Below are positions 54,394-63,639 of a stretch of 64,000 bases of DNA, in pieces. Each line of letters starts with the position of its first letter. Position 1 is the stretch's first letter. The notes beneath the pieces were generated by a model. The model was not told the DNA's origin, searched no databases, and saw only the letters and a program-made list of their open reading frames with translations. The translations under genes were made by a program, and so were the position numbers. The DNA lies in the NCBI GenBank assembly GCA_965217075.1, contig CBDCHC010000016.1:62001-126000 (forward strand), given 5' to 3'. This stretch comes from CBDCHC01 sp965217075 (GTDB lineage Bacteria; Pseudomonadota; Gammaproteobacteria; PS1; Pseudothioglobaceae).

Positions 54394-55331
54394 TGTAACT
54401 TAATGCCTTTATTATTTAAAAAAATACTATAACTACTACTAATTATTTGTTCTATAAATGTTTTTGGTTTTTCAAATTTAATTCTTGCTTTAATATTAAT
54501 AATAGTATTAGCTACAAAATAACTATCACCAATACCATCAATTAAACCTAATTTTTGTGCATCATTACCAAGCCAAATCAGTCCATTAAAAACATCATCA
54601 TCTTTTTTAAGTTTGCCATTTCTGCCAGTTATAACATCACTAATAAAATTTTTATGCGATATCGCTAATATTTTTTCTTTAATATGAGCTGTAACATTGC
54701 TATTTTCTGGGCTAAATGGATCTAGCATTCCTTTGTATTTTCCAGCAGTATATAGCCTTCTTTTTATTCCTAATTTTTCCATAGCTCCTAATGCACCAAA
54801 ACTAGAAATAATTACGCCTATACTACCAACAATTGAGGACTTATCAGCATATATTCCATCAGCGCTGCTAGCAATATAATAACAACCAGAAGTACATATA
54901 TCACCAATTACTACATATATTTTTTTATTATATATATTTTTTAACCTTATGATATTTTGATAGATTTGTGATGATTGTACTGGCGATCCTCCGGGTGAAT
55001 TTAGTCTTAAAATTATAGCTTTAGAATTTTTAGCGCTAAAGGCTTTTTCTAGTAATTCAGTAGTATCATCGCTATTTATATCACCATTATCAGCAATAAT
55101 ACCTGTTAATATTACTTCTGCTACAAACGGCTGTTCTTGTTTGATAAAATCATCAATAACATTAGTTTGTTGTATATTAAAAATCGTAATACCAATAATA
55201 TAACTAAGTATTATAATAACTAAAATAAACTTTATTCTTGCTGTTTTTTTATTTTGTTTAATTAACTCTTTAGCAATATCTGCTAATTGGTCTTCTGCTG
55301 TTCTTATTTTTTCTTTTTTTCTCTTAAACAT
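54390..55331 (-). CDS. sppA: Signal peptide peptidase SppA (36K type)
   Basis: A 313-aa S49 serine peptidase: one N-terminal membrane helix (IKFILVIIILSYIIGITIF), RLNSPGGSPVQSSQIY, the nucleophile Ser in ICTSGCYYIAS, and the Lys in YTAGKYKGMLDPF. It degrades cleaved signal peptides in the membrane. Short (single-domain) form, resembling SohB/SppA of many proteobacteria. Divergent from ccmA with 23 bases between. Confidence 0.88.
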   Translation of the reverse strand: MFKRKKEKIRTAEDQLADIAKELIKQNKKTARIKFILVIIILSYIIGITIFNIQQTNVIDDFIKQEQPFVAEVILTGIIADNGDINSDDTTELLEKAFSAKNSKAIILRLNSPGGSPVQSSQIYQNIIRLKNIYNKKIYVVIGDICTSGCYYIASSADGIYADKSSIVGSIGVIISSFGALGAMEKLGIKRRLYTAGKYKGMLDPFSPENSNVTAHIKEKILAISHKNFISDVITGRNGKLKKDDDVFNGLIWLGNDAQKLGLIDGIGDSYFVANTIINIKARIKFEKPKTFIEQIISSSYSIFLNNKGIKLQ

Positions 55332-55354
55332 GAAAATCCTTTAAAATATGCATT

Positions 55355-55948
55355 ATGTTCATAGTTAAAAATCTTAAGTGCCAAAAAGGATACAATCTTC
55401 TTTTTAAAAACTTATCTTTTACAATCAAAGATGGTGATATTTTACGCATTATTGGTAATAATGGTAGTGGAAAAACATCATTGCTTAAAATATTAGCTGG
55501 CATAAGCATAATAAATGATAGCGCGCAAATATCTTTAGATAATAATAAAGTTTTTAGTGATGACTATAAACAACAAATTCTTTATTTAGGACATCAAAGC
55601 TTAATCAATAAACAACTAAGTGTTATAGAAAATCTTAGCTTTTTACATACTTTAAATCATAGTAGCAAGGTTAATTATAAAGACGCTTTAATTAAAATAG
55701 GTCTTAAAAATTATATTGATGAATACTGCTATAGTTTATCAGCAGGTCAACAAAGAAGGGTAATTTTAGCTATGTTGTTTTTAAGTACAAAAAAAATCTG
55801 GTTACTTGATGAACCATTTACCGCTATAGATAGTAGTGGTGTTAAATTAATAGAAAAATTAATAACTAAACATTGTCAGATTGGCGGTATTTGTATTTTT
55901 ACTACACACCAGGCAGTAAATCTTAATTTTAAGAAGATAAGTTTATAA
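55355..55948 (+). CDS. ccmA: Heme exporter ATPase CcmA
   Basis: A 197-aa ABC ATPase of the cytochrome c maturation system I: Walker A GNNGSGKT, SLSAGQQRRVILA signature, and Walker B WLLDEPFTAID. It releases holo-CcmE from CcmC. ccmB follows by 2 bases. ccmC and later genes are not here. Confidence 0.93.
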   Translation: MFIVKNLKCQKGYNLLFKNLSFTIKDGDILRIIGNNGSGKTSLLKILAGISIINDSAQISLDNNKVFSDDYKQQILYLGHQSLINKQLSVIENLSFLHTLNHSSKVNYKDALIKIGLKNYIDEYCYSLSAGQQRRVILAMLFLSTKKIWLLDEPFTAIDSSGVKLIEKLITKHCQIGGICIFTTHQAVNLNFKKISL

Positions 55949-55950
55949 AT

Positions 55951-56613
55951 ATGTTATTTATAACTATAGTAATAAGAGAGCTAAAGATTGCTTTTCGTAA
56001 TATATCAAGCATTATTAACCCATTGTTATTTTTTATTATTGCTATTAGTTTGTTTCCATTAGCAATTAGCCCAGAGGCAAGTATTTTAAGTGAAATGGCA
56101 GCAGGACTTATTTGGGTAGCAACACTACTTTCAGTGTTGCTTTCACTAAATTTAATGTTTGTAGATGATTATGATAATGCCATTTTAGAGCAAATGTTAA
56201 TAGCTAAAAAACCAATTATTACGATTGTTATGGCAAAAATATTTACTCATTGGTTGCTTACTGGCGTACCTATTATTTTGCTAACTCCATTGTTTGGCAC
56301 CATGTTATTTATTAACAGTAATGCTCTTTATGTGCTCATTATTACTTTAATTATATCTACTCCAACATTAAGTTTAATTGGGGCTATAGGCGCTGCTATG
56401 GTTGTAGGTATAAAAAACTCGCAGATGTTATTAGCGCTTATTATTTTACCATTTTATATACCTATACTTATTTTTGCTGCAGGAGCTGTTAGCAATGTTG
56501 ATAGTGGTCTTAGTATAGCTGGTAATTTGTATTTTCTTATCACTATATTGTTAATAAGTTTAATGTTAGCTCCAGTTGCAAGTAGTTTTGCAATTAAAAT
56601 TAATTTGGAGTAA
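55951..56613 (+). CDS. ccmB: Heme exporter membrane subunit CcmB
   Basis: A 220-aa protein with six membrane helices, the partner of CcmA. The N-terminal REL and LNPLLFFI-like segment (INPLLFFIIAISLFPLA), LEQMLIAKKP and LPFYIPILIFAAGAV are family features. The usual ccmC gene does not follow; a riboswitch and metK do, so the ccm operon is split. Confidence 0.93.
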   Translation: MLFITIVIRELKIAFRNISSIINPLLFFIIAISLFPLAISPEASILSEMAAGLIWVATLLSVLLSLNLMFVDDYDNAILEQMLIAKKPIITIVMAKIFTHWLLTGVPIILLTPLFGTMLFINSNALYVLIITLIISTPTLSLIGAIGAAMVVGIKNSQMLLALIILPFYIPILIFAAGAVSNVDSGLSIAGNLYFLITILLISLMLAPVASSFAIKINLE

Positions 56614-56620
56614 AATTGCA

Positions 56621-56700
56621 AATTGCGCTGATTTGTCCCGATTGCTGGCGTTATTAATAATCTTTAAATATTATTAATTAAATAAGCTAAAGCTGGTTAT
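56621..56700 (+). ncRNA. SAM riboswitch, SAM-II/SAM-V type, in the metK leader
   Basis: Between ccmB and metK the leader contains GCGCTGATTT, CCCGATTGC and a later AAGCTAAAGC, which match, in order and spacing, the SAM-II/SAM-V ligand core (GCGCUGAUUU, CCG.AUUGC, .GCUAAA). Between these lies an extra AT-rich hairpin (about 56652-56681), as allowed in the loop of the pseudoknot. Control of SAM synthetase by SAM is logical. The subclass call is from memory of the consensus. Confidence 0.65.
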
Positions 56701-56713
56701 TCCTTAATAAATT

Positions 56714-56738
56714 AAACCTGCTTTGACGGGTTTTTTTA
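56714..56738 (+). terminator. Rho-independent terminator of the metK leader
   Basis: AAACCTG (56714-56720), a CTTTGA loop and CGGGTTT (56727-56733) form a 7-bp stem (one G-U pair) running into a T tract. It lies between the SAM aptamer and the metK ribosome site, so it may be the riboswitch expression platform. Confidence 0.6.
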
Positions 56739-56758
56739 TTTATTTAAAGGAAAATAAT

Positions 56759-57883
56759 ATGATATTTACTTCAGAATCAGTTTCTAACGGACATCCTGAT
56801 AAAATTTGCGATCAAATTTCTGATGCTATTTTAGATGCTTTGCTTAATAAAGATAAAAATTCAAGAGTAGCTGTTGAAACTTTAGTAAAAAATAATAATG
56901 TTATACTAGCTGGTGAAATAACAACAAATGCTAAAATTAATTACGACGAAATTGTGCGTAAGACAATCATCGATATTGGTTATAATACTGATAAACTAGG
57001 TTTTAATGGGAATAATTGTAAGATTACTTATTTATTAGGTCAGCAAAGCCCAGATATAGCTAAAGGGGTAGATGAATTTGATAATCATCAGCAAGGAGCA
57101 GGTGATCAAGGATTAATGTTTGGTTATGCTGTAGATGAAACTAATGTCTTAATGCCAGCACCAATTTATTATTCTCATCTTTTAATGAAAAAACATGCAG
57201 AATTAAGGGCTGGTCCAACATTAAGTTATTTACGTCCCGATGCTAAAACACAATTATCTTTTATCTATGAAAAAGGCAAAATTGTTGCTATTGATAGTGT
57301 AGTTTTTTCTACTCAACATAGCGCTGATATTAGTCAAAAAAATTTATATGATATGGTTTATGCTGAGATTATAACTAAAGTATTACCAAAAAAATGGTTA
57401 ACTGCTAATACAAAGTATCATATTAATCCTGCAGGTGAGTTTATAATTGGTGGACCAGTAGGAGATGCTGGAGTTACTGGACGTAAGATTATTGTGGATA
57501 CTTATGGTGGTATAGCACGGCATGGAGGTGGTGCATTTTCTGGTAAAGATCCTTCTAAAGTAGATAGAAGCGCAGCATATGCAGCTAGATTTGTCGCAAA
57601 AAATATTGTAGCTAATGGATTTGCAAAAAAATGTGAAGTACAAATATCTTACGCTATTGGTATGCATGAGCCAGTTAGTATTTTTGTAGAGGATTTTGGC
57701 AGCTCTAAGTTAAGCAGGTCAGAGTTAGAGCGATTGGTGTATAAAAATTTTGATTTAACGCCAAAAGGCATTATAGCTGCATTAGATTTAAAGCGTCCAA
57801 TTTATCAGCAAACTGCAAGTTATGGTCATTTTGGTAGAGAGGAAAATGATATTAGCTGGGAAGAAATTATTAAAATAGATTAA
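56759..57883 (+). CDS. metK: S-adenosylmethionine synthetase
   Basis: Makes SAM from Met and ATP. 374 aa from ATG 56759 (MIFTSESVSNGHPDK), preceded by AAAGGAAA. GHPDKICDQISDAILDA, GAGDQGLMFGYA (ATP-binding hexapeptide region) and GGGAFSGKDPSKVDRS (P-loop-like) are all conserved. An upstream in-frame extension through the terminator is rejected. Likely controlled by the leader riboswitch. Confidence 0.97.
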   Translation: MIFTSESVSNGHPDKICDQISDAILDALLNKDKNSRVAVETLVKNNNVILAGEITTNAKINYDEIVRKTIIDIGYNTDKLGFNGNNCKITYLLGQQSPDIAKGVDEFDNHQQGAGDQGLMFGYAVDETNVLMPAPIYYSHLLMKKHAELRAGPTLSYLRPDAKTQLSFIYEKGKIVAIDSVVFSTQHSADISQKNLYDMVYAEIITKVLPKKWLTANTKYHINPAGEFIIGGPVGDAGVTGRKIIVDTYGGIARHGGGAFSGKDPSKVDRSAAYAARFVAKNIVANGFAKKCEVQISYAIGMHEPVSIFVEDFGSSKLSRSELERLVYKNFDLTPKGIIAALDLKRPIYQQTASYGHFGREENDISWEEIIKID

Positions 57884-57893
57884 AATTATAATA

Positions 57894-57947
57894 ACCAAGA
57901 AGCGTTGCACTGATAGTTTCAGCAGGCTTGGTAACAAAACTACGCTT
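57894..57947 (+). ncRNA. SAH riboswitch upstream of ahcY
   Basis: The segment has P1 ACCAAG/CTTGGT (57894-57899 with 57927-57932), a P2 hairpin with CTGA/TCAG, and the pseudoknot AAGCGT/ACGCTT closing at 57942-57947, with AGCGTTGCA and AGCAGGCT in the conserved places. This is the SAH riboswitch layout known from ahcY leaders. SAH binding is expected to raise ahcY expression. The ahcY ribosome site is 19 bases downstream. Confidence 0.8.
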
Positions 57948-57979
57948 ATTTTTTGAATATTTTTAAGGAGTATATAAAA

Positions 57980-59347
57980 ATGAGTAATACAATTATTGAC
58001 AACAATGATTATAAGATTGCAGATATAAAATTAGCTGATTTTGGTCGTAAAGAGATTATATTAGCAGAAGCAGAAATGCCAGTGCTTATGAACTTGCGTA
58101 AAAAATATAAAAATAAACAACCACTTAAAGGCGCTAAAATTCTAGGTTGTATTCATATGACTATTCAAACTGCTGTATTAATGGAAACATTAAAGATTTT
58201 AGGGGCAGAAATGCGTTGGAGCAGCTGTAATATTTTTTCTACTCAAAATCATGCAGCTGCAGCTATGGTAGCAGCTAATATTGCTACTTTTGCTTGGAAA
58301 GGTGAGACAGAAGATGAGTTTTTATGGTGCATTGAACAAACTATTTTAAAAGATGGTAAACCATGGGAAGCTAATATGGTATTAGATGATGGTGGTGATT
58401 TAACAGCAATTTTGCATGAAAAATACCCACAAATGTTAGATAAAATCCATGGTATTAGTGAAGAAACTACAACAGGAGTGCATCGTTTGCTTGATATGGT
58501 TGTAAATAATACTCTTAAAGTACCAGCTATTAATGTTAATGATGCTATAACTAAAAGTAAAAATGATAATAAATATGGTTGTAGACACTCATTAAATGAT
58601 GCCTTGAAACGTGCAACAGATATGTTATTAAGTGGTAAAAAAGCTCTTGTAATTGGTTATGGTGATGTTGGTAAGGGTAGTGCTGCTAGTCTTTTTCAAG
58701 AACATATGATTGTAAAAGTTAGTGAAATAGATCCAATTTGTGCAATGCAGGCTTGCATGGACGGTTTTGAAGTAGTATCGCCTTATATTGACGGTAAAAA
58801 TACACAAGATATTAGTTGTATCGATGAAAATCTATTGGCACAAATTGATGTAATAGTAACTACTACTGGTAATATTAATGTATGTGATAGTAATATGTTG
58901 CAAAAATTAAAATCAGGGGCTATAGTATGTAATATTGGACATTTTGATAATGAAATTGACACTAATTTTCTACAAACTAATTATCAATGGCAAGAAATTA
59001 AACCACAGGTACATAAGATAATACGCAGTACAGATGATGATTATTTAATTTTACTTGCAGAAGGGCGTTTAGTTAATTTAGGCAACGCTACAGGACATCC
59101 TAGTAGAATTATGGACGGATCATTTGCTAATCAAGTATTAGCACAAATTTATCTATATAAACAACAATTTGCTATAGTAGGTGGAGATATAACTGTAAGT
59201 TTATTGCCAAAAATATTAGATGAAGAAGTTGCCCGTGGCATGGTAAGTGGTTTTGGTGGTACACTTACTATAATGACAGATAAACAAGCTAATTATATAG
59301 GTATAACAAAAAAAGGTCCTTTTAAAACTGATGACTATAAATATTGA
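57980..59347 (+). CDS. ahcY: S-adenosylhomocysteine hydrolase
   Basis: Splits SAH into adenosine and homocysteine to close the methyl cycle. 455 aa from ATG 57980, with AAGGAG just upstream. CIHMTIQTAVLMETL, SSCNIFSTQNHAAAA, DDGGDLT, the NAD-binding GYGDVGKGSA and the C-terminal TKKGPFKTDDYKY are conserved. The window also encodes a putative adenosine kinase that could remove the adenosine. Confidence 0.97.
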   Translation: MSNTIIDNNDYKIADIKLADFGRKEIILAEAEMPVLMNLRKKYKNKQPLKGAKILGCIHMTIQTAVLMETLKILGAEMRWSSCNIFSTQNHAAAAMVAANIATFAWKGETEDEFLWCIEQTILKDGKPWEANMVLDDGGDLTAILHEKYPQMLDKIHGISEETTTGVHRLLDMVVNNTLKVPAINVNDAITKSKNDNKYGCRHSLNDALKRATDMLLSGKKALVIGYGDVGKGSAASLFQEHMIVKVSEIDPICAMQACMDGFEVVSPYIDGKNTQDISCIDENLLAQIDVIVTTTGNINVCDSNMLQKLKSGAIVCNIGHFDNEIDTNFLQTNYQWQEIKPQVHKIIRSTDDDYLILLAEGRLVNLGNATGHPSRIMDGSFANQVLAQIYLYKQQFAIVGGDITVSLLPKILDEEVARGMVSGFGGTLTIMTDKQANYIGITKKGPFKTDDYKY

Positions 59348-59356
59348 TGATTTTTC

Positions 59357-59384
59357 TTGACTAAAAATATCTACTCTGTATAAT
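59357..59384 (+). promoter_or_regulatory. Promoter of the tRNA-Val/tRNA-Asp unit
   Basis: TTGACT (59357-59362), a 16-base spacer and TATAAT (59379-59384), about 50 bases before tRNA-Val. A 12-bp hairpin (59398-59428) lies between the promoter and the tRNA. Confidence 0.75.
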
Positions 59385-59433
59385 ATTTTTCCTTATTAAT
59401 CGATAAAAAATATTAGTTTTTATTGATTTTTTT

Positions 59434-59509
59434 GGGTGCTTAGCTCAGTTGGTAGAGCATCGCCCTTACAAGGCGAGGGTCACAAGTTCAAGTCTTGTAG
59501 CACCCACCA
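59434..59509 (+). tRNA. tRNA-Val (TAC)
   Basis: Acceptor GGGTGCT/AGCACCC, anticodon loop CTTACAA (TAC), T-arm AAGTTCAAGTCTT and encoded CCA. It is 1 base from tRNA-Asp. Confidence 0.96.
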
Positions 59510-59510
59510 A

Positions 59511-59587
59511 GGAGTGGTAGTTCAGCTGGTTAGAATACCTGCCTGTCACGCAGGGGGTCGCGGGTTCGAATCCCGTCCACTCCGCCA
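59511..59587 (+). tRNA. tRNA-Asp (GTC)
   Basis: Acceptor GGAGTGG/CCACTCC, anticodon loop CTGTCAC (GTC), T-arm GGGTTCGAATCCC and encoded CCA. It shares the promoter upstream of tRNA-Val. Confidence 0.96.
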
Positions 59588-59690
59588 TTTATATTAGTTT
59601 ATAATTGGTAGTTAATACTTATATAGTATTTTTAAATAATATTACTTACAGTATTAAAATTAGCTAATTAATAAAAATAATAATTGATTA

Positions 59691-62447
59691 TTATTTTTTA
59701 ATAGTAGCAAAAATAAATTTAGGCTTTAAATATTTAATTAAAATATGCATAATAGCAGTATTAAATATTATATAAATTATTAATGCTTGGATAATAAAAA
59801 ATGCAACAGTCCAAAAAATAGCAATATTAATAATAAAAAATGGCATAAAAATAATAATTACAGCTAGTAAAGAATAAATAATAGCCATACCACTATTATT
59901 AATAGTATTTTGCGTAGATAATAACCAATTTTGTGTTGCTTTAAATTCAGACTTTAAATTAAATATTGTATATATACTATATTCCACCCCTATTATTATA
60001 GTTATAATTAAACTAAGTAAATTAGTAATATTAAGGGTTTTAGAGTAATTTTCTATAGTACTAAAATAAGCACTTAAACTATATTGTGAAAATAAAGTTA
60101 GCAATAATAAAATACTTATAACAAGAGAAATAGTCGGAGAGACTAAAGCGGTAATTATAAATACAGCTAAAATAATAATTAAAGGTGATTTAAGCCAACT
60201 TTTTTTAGCCATATCATACATTGCTTGTGTGGTTCCAAGTAAACCACCAATAGCAACATTTTTATTAGTTGGCTCTACAACAATAGTTTTTTTAGTTTTA
60301 GGTAATTTAACGATATTAAATGAACTAAATCCCCAGTCAATCATATTAAATCCTTTATCGTTTTTATGTTCATTGAAAAAGAGTTGTATATCTTTTATTA
60401 ATTGACTGGTTTTTTTAGGGTTCATAGTATTAACTAATACCCTGATTATTATCTCGTTAAAATTTTTACTAATAAGTGGTAGTAATTCATTACCAGGTTT
60501 TTCTAATAAAGAGTTAAAGTTAGCAACCACATTGTCAGCATTTGGGACAAATTCCTTATCATCTTCATCGCCGTATATATCAAGATTATTGCTAATAAAT
60601 TCATTATTTGGCACACTAAAATATTTAATATTTGGGCCAGTTTCAATGGGCGACATCATTAGCATATTTACAATTTTAACTAATTGTATGTATGAGTTAG
60701 TAAAGCCAATATTTGGCTGAGACATTAGCCATTTTTCTGTTTTTTCTATAGCACCTTGTACATTAGCATTGTTAAGTGCGCCTTGTGGTGCACTACTATC
60801 TGCTTCCCAACAAGGAGTTCTAATTTTTTGTAAATCATCGTCATAAGTACAGTTGTCATATACTGGAAAAAATTCTTTTTTTCCTTTAATTTGTATATTT
60901 AACGAAGCAATGCCTGGCAACATAGCACTTAATTTATCTAAATTTTTAATAACTTTTGTATCAGCTTTAAATATTGTTCTTGGGTAGTTAACACCCATCT
61001 CTACACCAGGTAAAATGTTTTTATTATCAAATTTATAAATTTTAGTTTGATAAATTGCAAAAGATATGATTAGCAGTAAAATTATCATAATAATAATTTT
61101 TAATTTAGTTGATATTAAAATTATAGCAGCTGATATTTTATTGCCTATAATATTATTTTTATTTTTTATTATATTAAATTTATACAGTAATATAGGTATA
61201 AAAGCCGTAATAAGCAAAATATTAATAGTAATGCCAAAAATAGCAAAATAAGCAAAGTCTTTATAAAAAGATATATTAGAGAAAAATATTATTGTAACAA
61301 GAGCAATAATATTTATTGCAGTAATAACTATTACAGGTTTTATAATAACACTAATAACACTAATAACAGCATCTTTAACAGTTATATTTTTATTTACTGT
61401 TTGTATTTTATAATAACTATTTATTACTTGTAAAGCATGCACTAACGATGATATGATTAGAATGATAAATACATAAAATATCATAATAGTTACTTGGTAC
61501 TGTGTGATACCAAGAGCACCTAAAGTAATAATAATACTTAGTACAGGAGTAATAGTTATCAATAATGCAGTTAAAATATTTTTTTGTAATAACCATAACG
61601 TAGCAAATAATAATAACCAAGCAATTAAAAATAAATACCAATTATGTGTTAATTCTTTAATAGCTGCATAAATAAAATACGGCTCACCAGTTATATTAAT
61701 TGATATTTTTTGATTATATTTTTTAGTGGCAGTAGTAATAATTTTATTTACTTTATGAAAAAATTCTGTATAATTTTTTTCTATATCATTAATATATTCA
61801 GCAATAATAAAAAAACCTTTAGCGCTACATTTATTAAAATACTCAAAACTACATTTTCCCCCATTTACATCTTGCTTTAATACTAATAAAGGACCTACGA
61901 TAGGATTGCTTTCAATACCTACTTGCAGATGTTTTAATTGTTTGGCAGCTAATTTTTTATCAGTAGTACTTATGCCTTTAAATGGCACTAAATCTTCAAA
62001 TACTATACCACCATCTCTAGAGCCTATGTATTTTGCTTTATCAGATAATATATCAATAAAATTTTCTGGAATAGCTGCTTTAGTTATTTTATTATCTATA
62101 GTTATAGTAATTTTTGCTAACTCGTCATGTAGGTTTTTTATCATATTAACAAACCAAGCGCTATAAGCATTATCTTCTTTTGCTTGTTTGCAATCTTTAT
62201 CTTGAGAATTACAGTCTTTAACTGTAATTGCTAAAATAATATTTTTACTTGTACCAAATTTTTCATCACCATATAAATTAGTTGCTACATATTTATTAGT
62301 TTGTTTTAAAAAAGATAAAGCATTGTTGTTAAAATTAATATTTTTAGCAAAGAATACACTAACAATTGTTATCAAAATTATAAAAACTAATATAACTATA
62401 TTATTTTTTATAATAAATTTTGCATATTTTTTAGCAATATTTTGCAT
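59691..62447 (-). CDS. MMPL/RND-superfamily membrane exporter
   Basis: A 918-aa membrane protein with two repeats of one helix, a large periplasmic loop, and five to six clustered helices, the MMPL/RND arrangement. NNNALSFLKQTNKYV and FGTSKNIILAI at the N-terminus match the RND family transporters of proteobacteria. The Asp relay of AcrB is not obvious, so it belongs to the MMPL-type branch. Cargo unknown; hydrophobic lipids are common for the family. The gene is free-standing. Confidence 0.75.
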   Translation of the reverse strand: MQNIAKKYAKFIIKNNIVILVFIILITIVSVFFAKNINFNNNALSFLKQTNKYVATNLYGDEKFGTSKNIILAITVKDCNSQDKDCKQAKEDNAYSAWFVNMIKNLHDELAKITITIDNKITKAAIPENFIDILSDKAKYIGSRDGGIVFEDLVPFKGISTTDKKLAAKQLKHLQVGIESNPIVGPLLVLKQDVNGGKCSFEYFNKCSAKGFFIIAEYINDIEKNYTEFFHKVNKIITTATKKYNQKISINITGEPYFIYAAIKELTHNWYLFLIAWLLLFATLWLLQKNILTALLITITPVLSIIITLGALGITQYQVTIMIFYVFIILIISSLVHALQVINSYYKIQTVNKNITVKDAVISVISVIIKPVIVITAINIIALVTIIFFSNISFYKDFAYFAIFGITINILLITAFIPILLYKFNIIKNKNNIIGNKISAAIILISTKLKIIIMIILLLIISFAIYQTKIYKFDNKNILPGVEMGVNYPRTIFKADTKVIKNLDKLSAMLPGIASLNIQIKGKKEFFPVYDNCTYDDDLQKIRTPCWEADSSAPQGALNNANVQGAIEKTEKWLMSQPNIGFTNSYIQLVKIVNMLMMSPIETGPNIKYFSVPNNEFISNNLDIYGDEDDKEFVPNADNVVANFNSLLEKPGNELLPLISKNFNEIIIRVLVNTMNPKKTSQLIKDIQLFFNEHKNDKGFNMIDWGFSSFNIVKLPKTKKTIVVEPTNKNVAIGGLLGTTQAMYDMAKKSWLKSPLIIILAVFIITALVSPTISLVISILLLLTLFSQYSLSAYFSTIENYSKTLNITNLLSLIITIIIGVEYSIYTIFNLKSEFKATQNWLLSTQNTINNSGMAIIYSLLAVIIIFMPFFIINIAIFWTVAFFIIQALIIYIIFNTAIMHILIKYLKPKFIFATIKK

Positions 62448-62501
62448 ATTTTTTTAGACTTATTTAGTTTAAGTGTGTTGCAGTTATTATATAGAATAAC
62501 A

Positions 62502-63164
62502 CTACCAATTGATAGTTGTTATTTGATTTTTTTTAAGATATTTATTAGCTATTGAAAAATGTCTGCAATTTAAGAAACCTTTATAAGCAGAAAAAGGTGA
62601 TGGGTGGGAACTAAGTAAAATTAAATGTTTTTTATTATTTATAAATTTAATTTTTTTCTGTGCATGTTTACCCCATAACATAAATACTAAATTATTTTTA
62701 TTTTCACTTAATATTTTAATAACTTTATCACTAAATTCCTGCCAACCAATATTAGCATGAGAATTAGCCTTGCCATGTTCAACAGTTAAAGTGCTGTTTA
62801 ATAGTAGCACTCCTTGTTTAGCTAAGTATACTAAATTATTAGCAGTTAAATTTTTTCCTATATCATTTTTAAGAGCTATATTAATATTTTTAAGTGAAGG
62901 AGGTATGGCTACATTATTATTTACAGCAAAACAAAGACCATTTGCCTGGTTTTTACTATGATAGGGGTCTTGAGCGATAACAGCTATTTTAGTGTTATTA
63001 AAAGAACAGTACTTAAAGGCATTAAAAAGCTGATTTTTTGCAGGATAAATTATATGATGTTTAGCATTATTATTTAAAAAATCGGTAATTTTTTGATATA
63101 AATCACTGACAAATATTGTTTGTAAATACTTATCCCAATCACCTAAATTATGTTTGCTAACCAC
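62502..63164 (-). CDS. ung: Uracil-DNA glycosylase
   Basis: Removes uracil from DNA. 220 aa with VIAQDPYHSKNQANGLCF (catalytic Asp; the usual first residue Gly is Ala), LLLNSTLTVE, and LSSHPSPFSAYKGFLNCRHF (catalytic His). The N-terminus is slightly uncertain; it overlaps the thioredoxin-like gene by 22 bases. Confidence 0.94.
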   Translation of the reverse strand: MVSKHNLGDWDKYLQTIFVSDLYQKITDFLNNNAKHHIIYPAKNQLFNAFKYCSFNNTKIAVIAQDPYHSKNQANGLCFAVNNNVAIPPSLKNINIALKNDIGKNLTANNLVYLAKQGVLLLNSTLTVEHGKANSHANIGWQEFSDKVIKILSENKNNLVFMLWGKHAQKKIKFINNKKHLILLSSHPSPFSAYKGFLNCRHFSIANKYLKKNQITTINW

Positions 63165-63628
63165 AATCTAATTTTCATACCAATTTCTGTTGTATAACCG
63201 ACTTCAATAAATTTAATATTATTATTTTTTACAATAAAACTAGTCGGCGTTCCTTTTACACCAAAGATTTTTGCTAAAGAGTTGTTATTATCATTAATAA
63301 TATTATCTAACCTTAAATTATTTTTTTTAGCATATTCTTTAATATCATCATCACTACCTGAGGAGATAGCAATATTTAGCACTTTATAATTTTTAGCAAT
63401 ATTTTGAATATTATCATTTTCAATAGCACAAACTTTGCACCAAGTTGCCCAAAAATGAATTAGAGTTGCATTTTTACTTACTGATGAAATTGTTTTACCA
63501 GTGATAGTTTTAGAGGTAAAAATAGGAGCATTATCACTAATTAAATCTTGTTGCTGATAATATCTAATAACAAATAATACAGTAATAATTAAAATTACTT
63601 GTAAAATTGTCTTTTTTTTAATTAACAT
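63143..63628 (-). CDS. Membrane-anchored thioredoxin-like protein (TlpA/ScsD type)
   Basis: About 161 aa: an N-terminal signal-anchor (TILQVILIITVLFVIRYY) and a periplasmic thioredoxin fold with FWATWCKVC (active-site CxxC) and KGTPTSFIV (cis-Pro). It resembles protein disulfide oxidoreductases (ScsD/TlpA). A role in reducing periplasmic thiols, for example apocytochrome c, is possible. ATG 63628 is used; it is 11 bases from the divergent tpm. Confidence 0.8.
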   Translation of the reverse strand: MLIKKKTILQVILIITVLFVIRYYQQQDLISDNAPIFTSKTITGKTISSVSKNATLIHFWATWCKVCAIENDNIQNIAKNYKVLNIAISSGSDDDIKEYAKKNNLRLDNIINDNNNSLAKIFGVKGTPTSFIVKNNNIKFIEVGYTTEIGMKIRLWLANII

Positions 63629-63639
63629 AATTTTAATGT

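Noticed and set aside
59398..59428. A 12-bp AT-rich hairpin before tRNA-Val as an ahcY terminator
   Set aside because: It lies downstream of the tRNA promoter, so it would stop the tRNA transcript; with A-T pairs only it may be a leader or chance structure.
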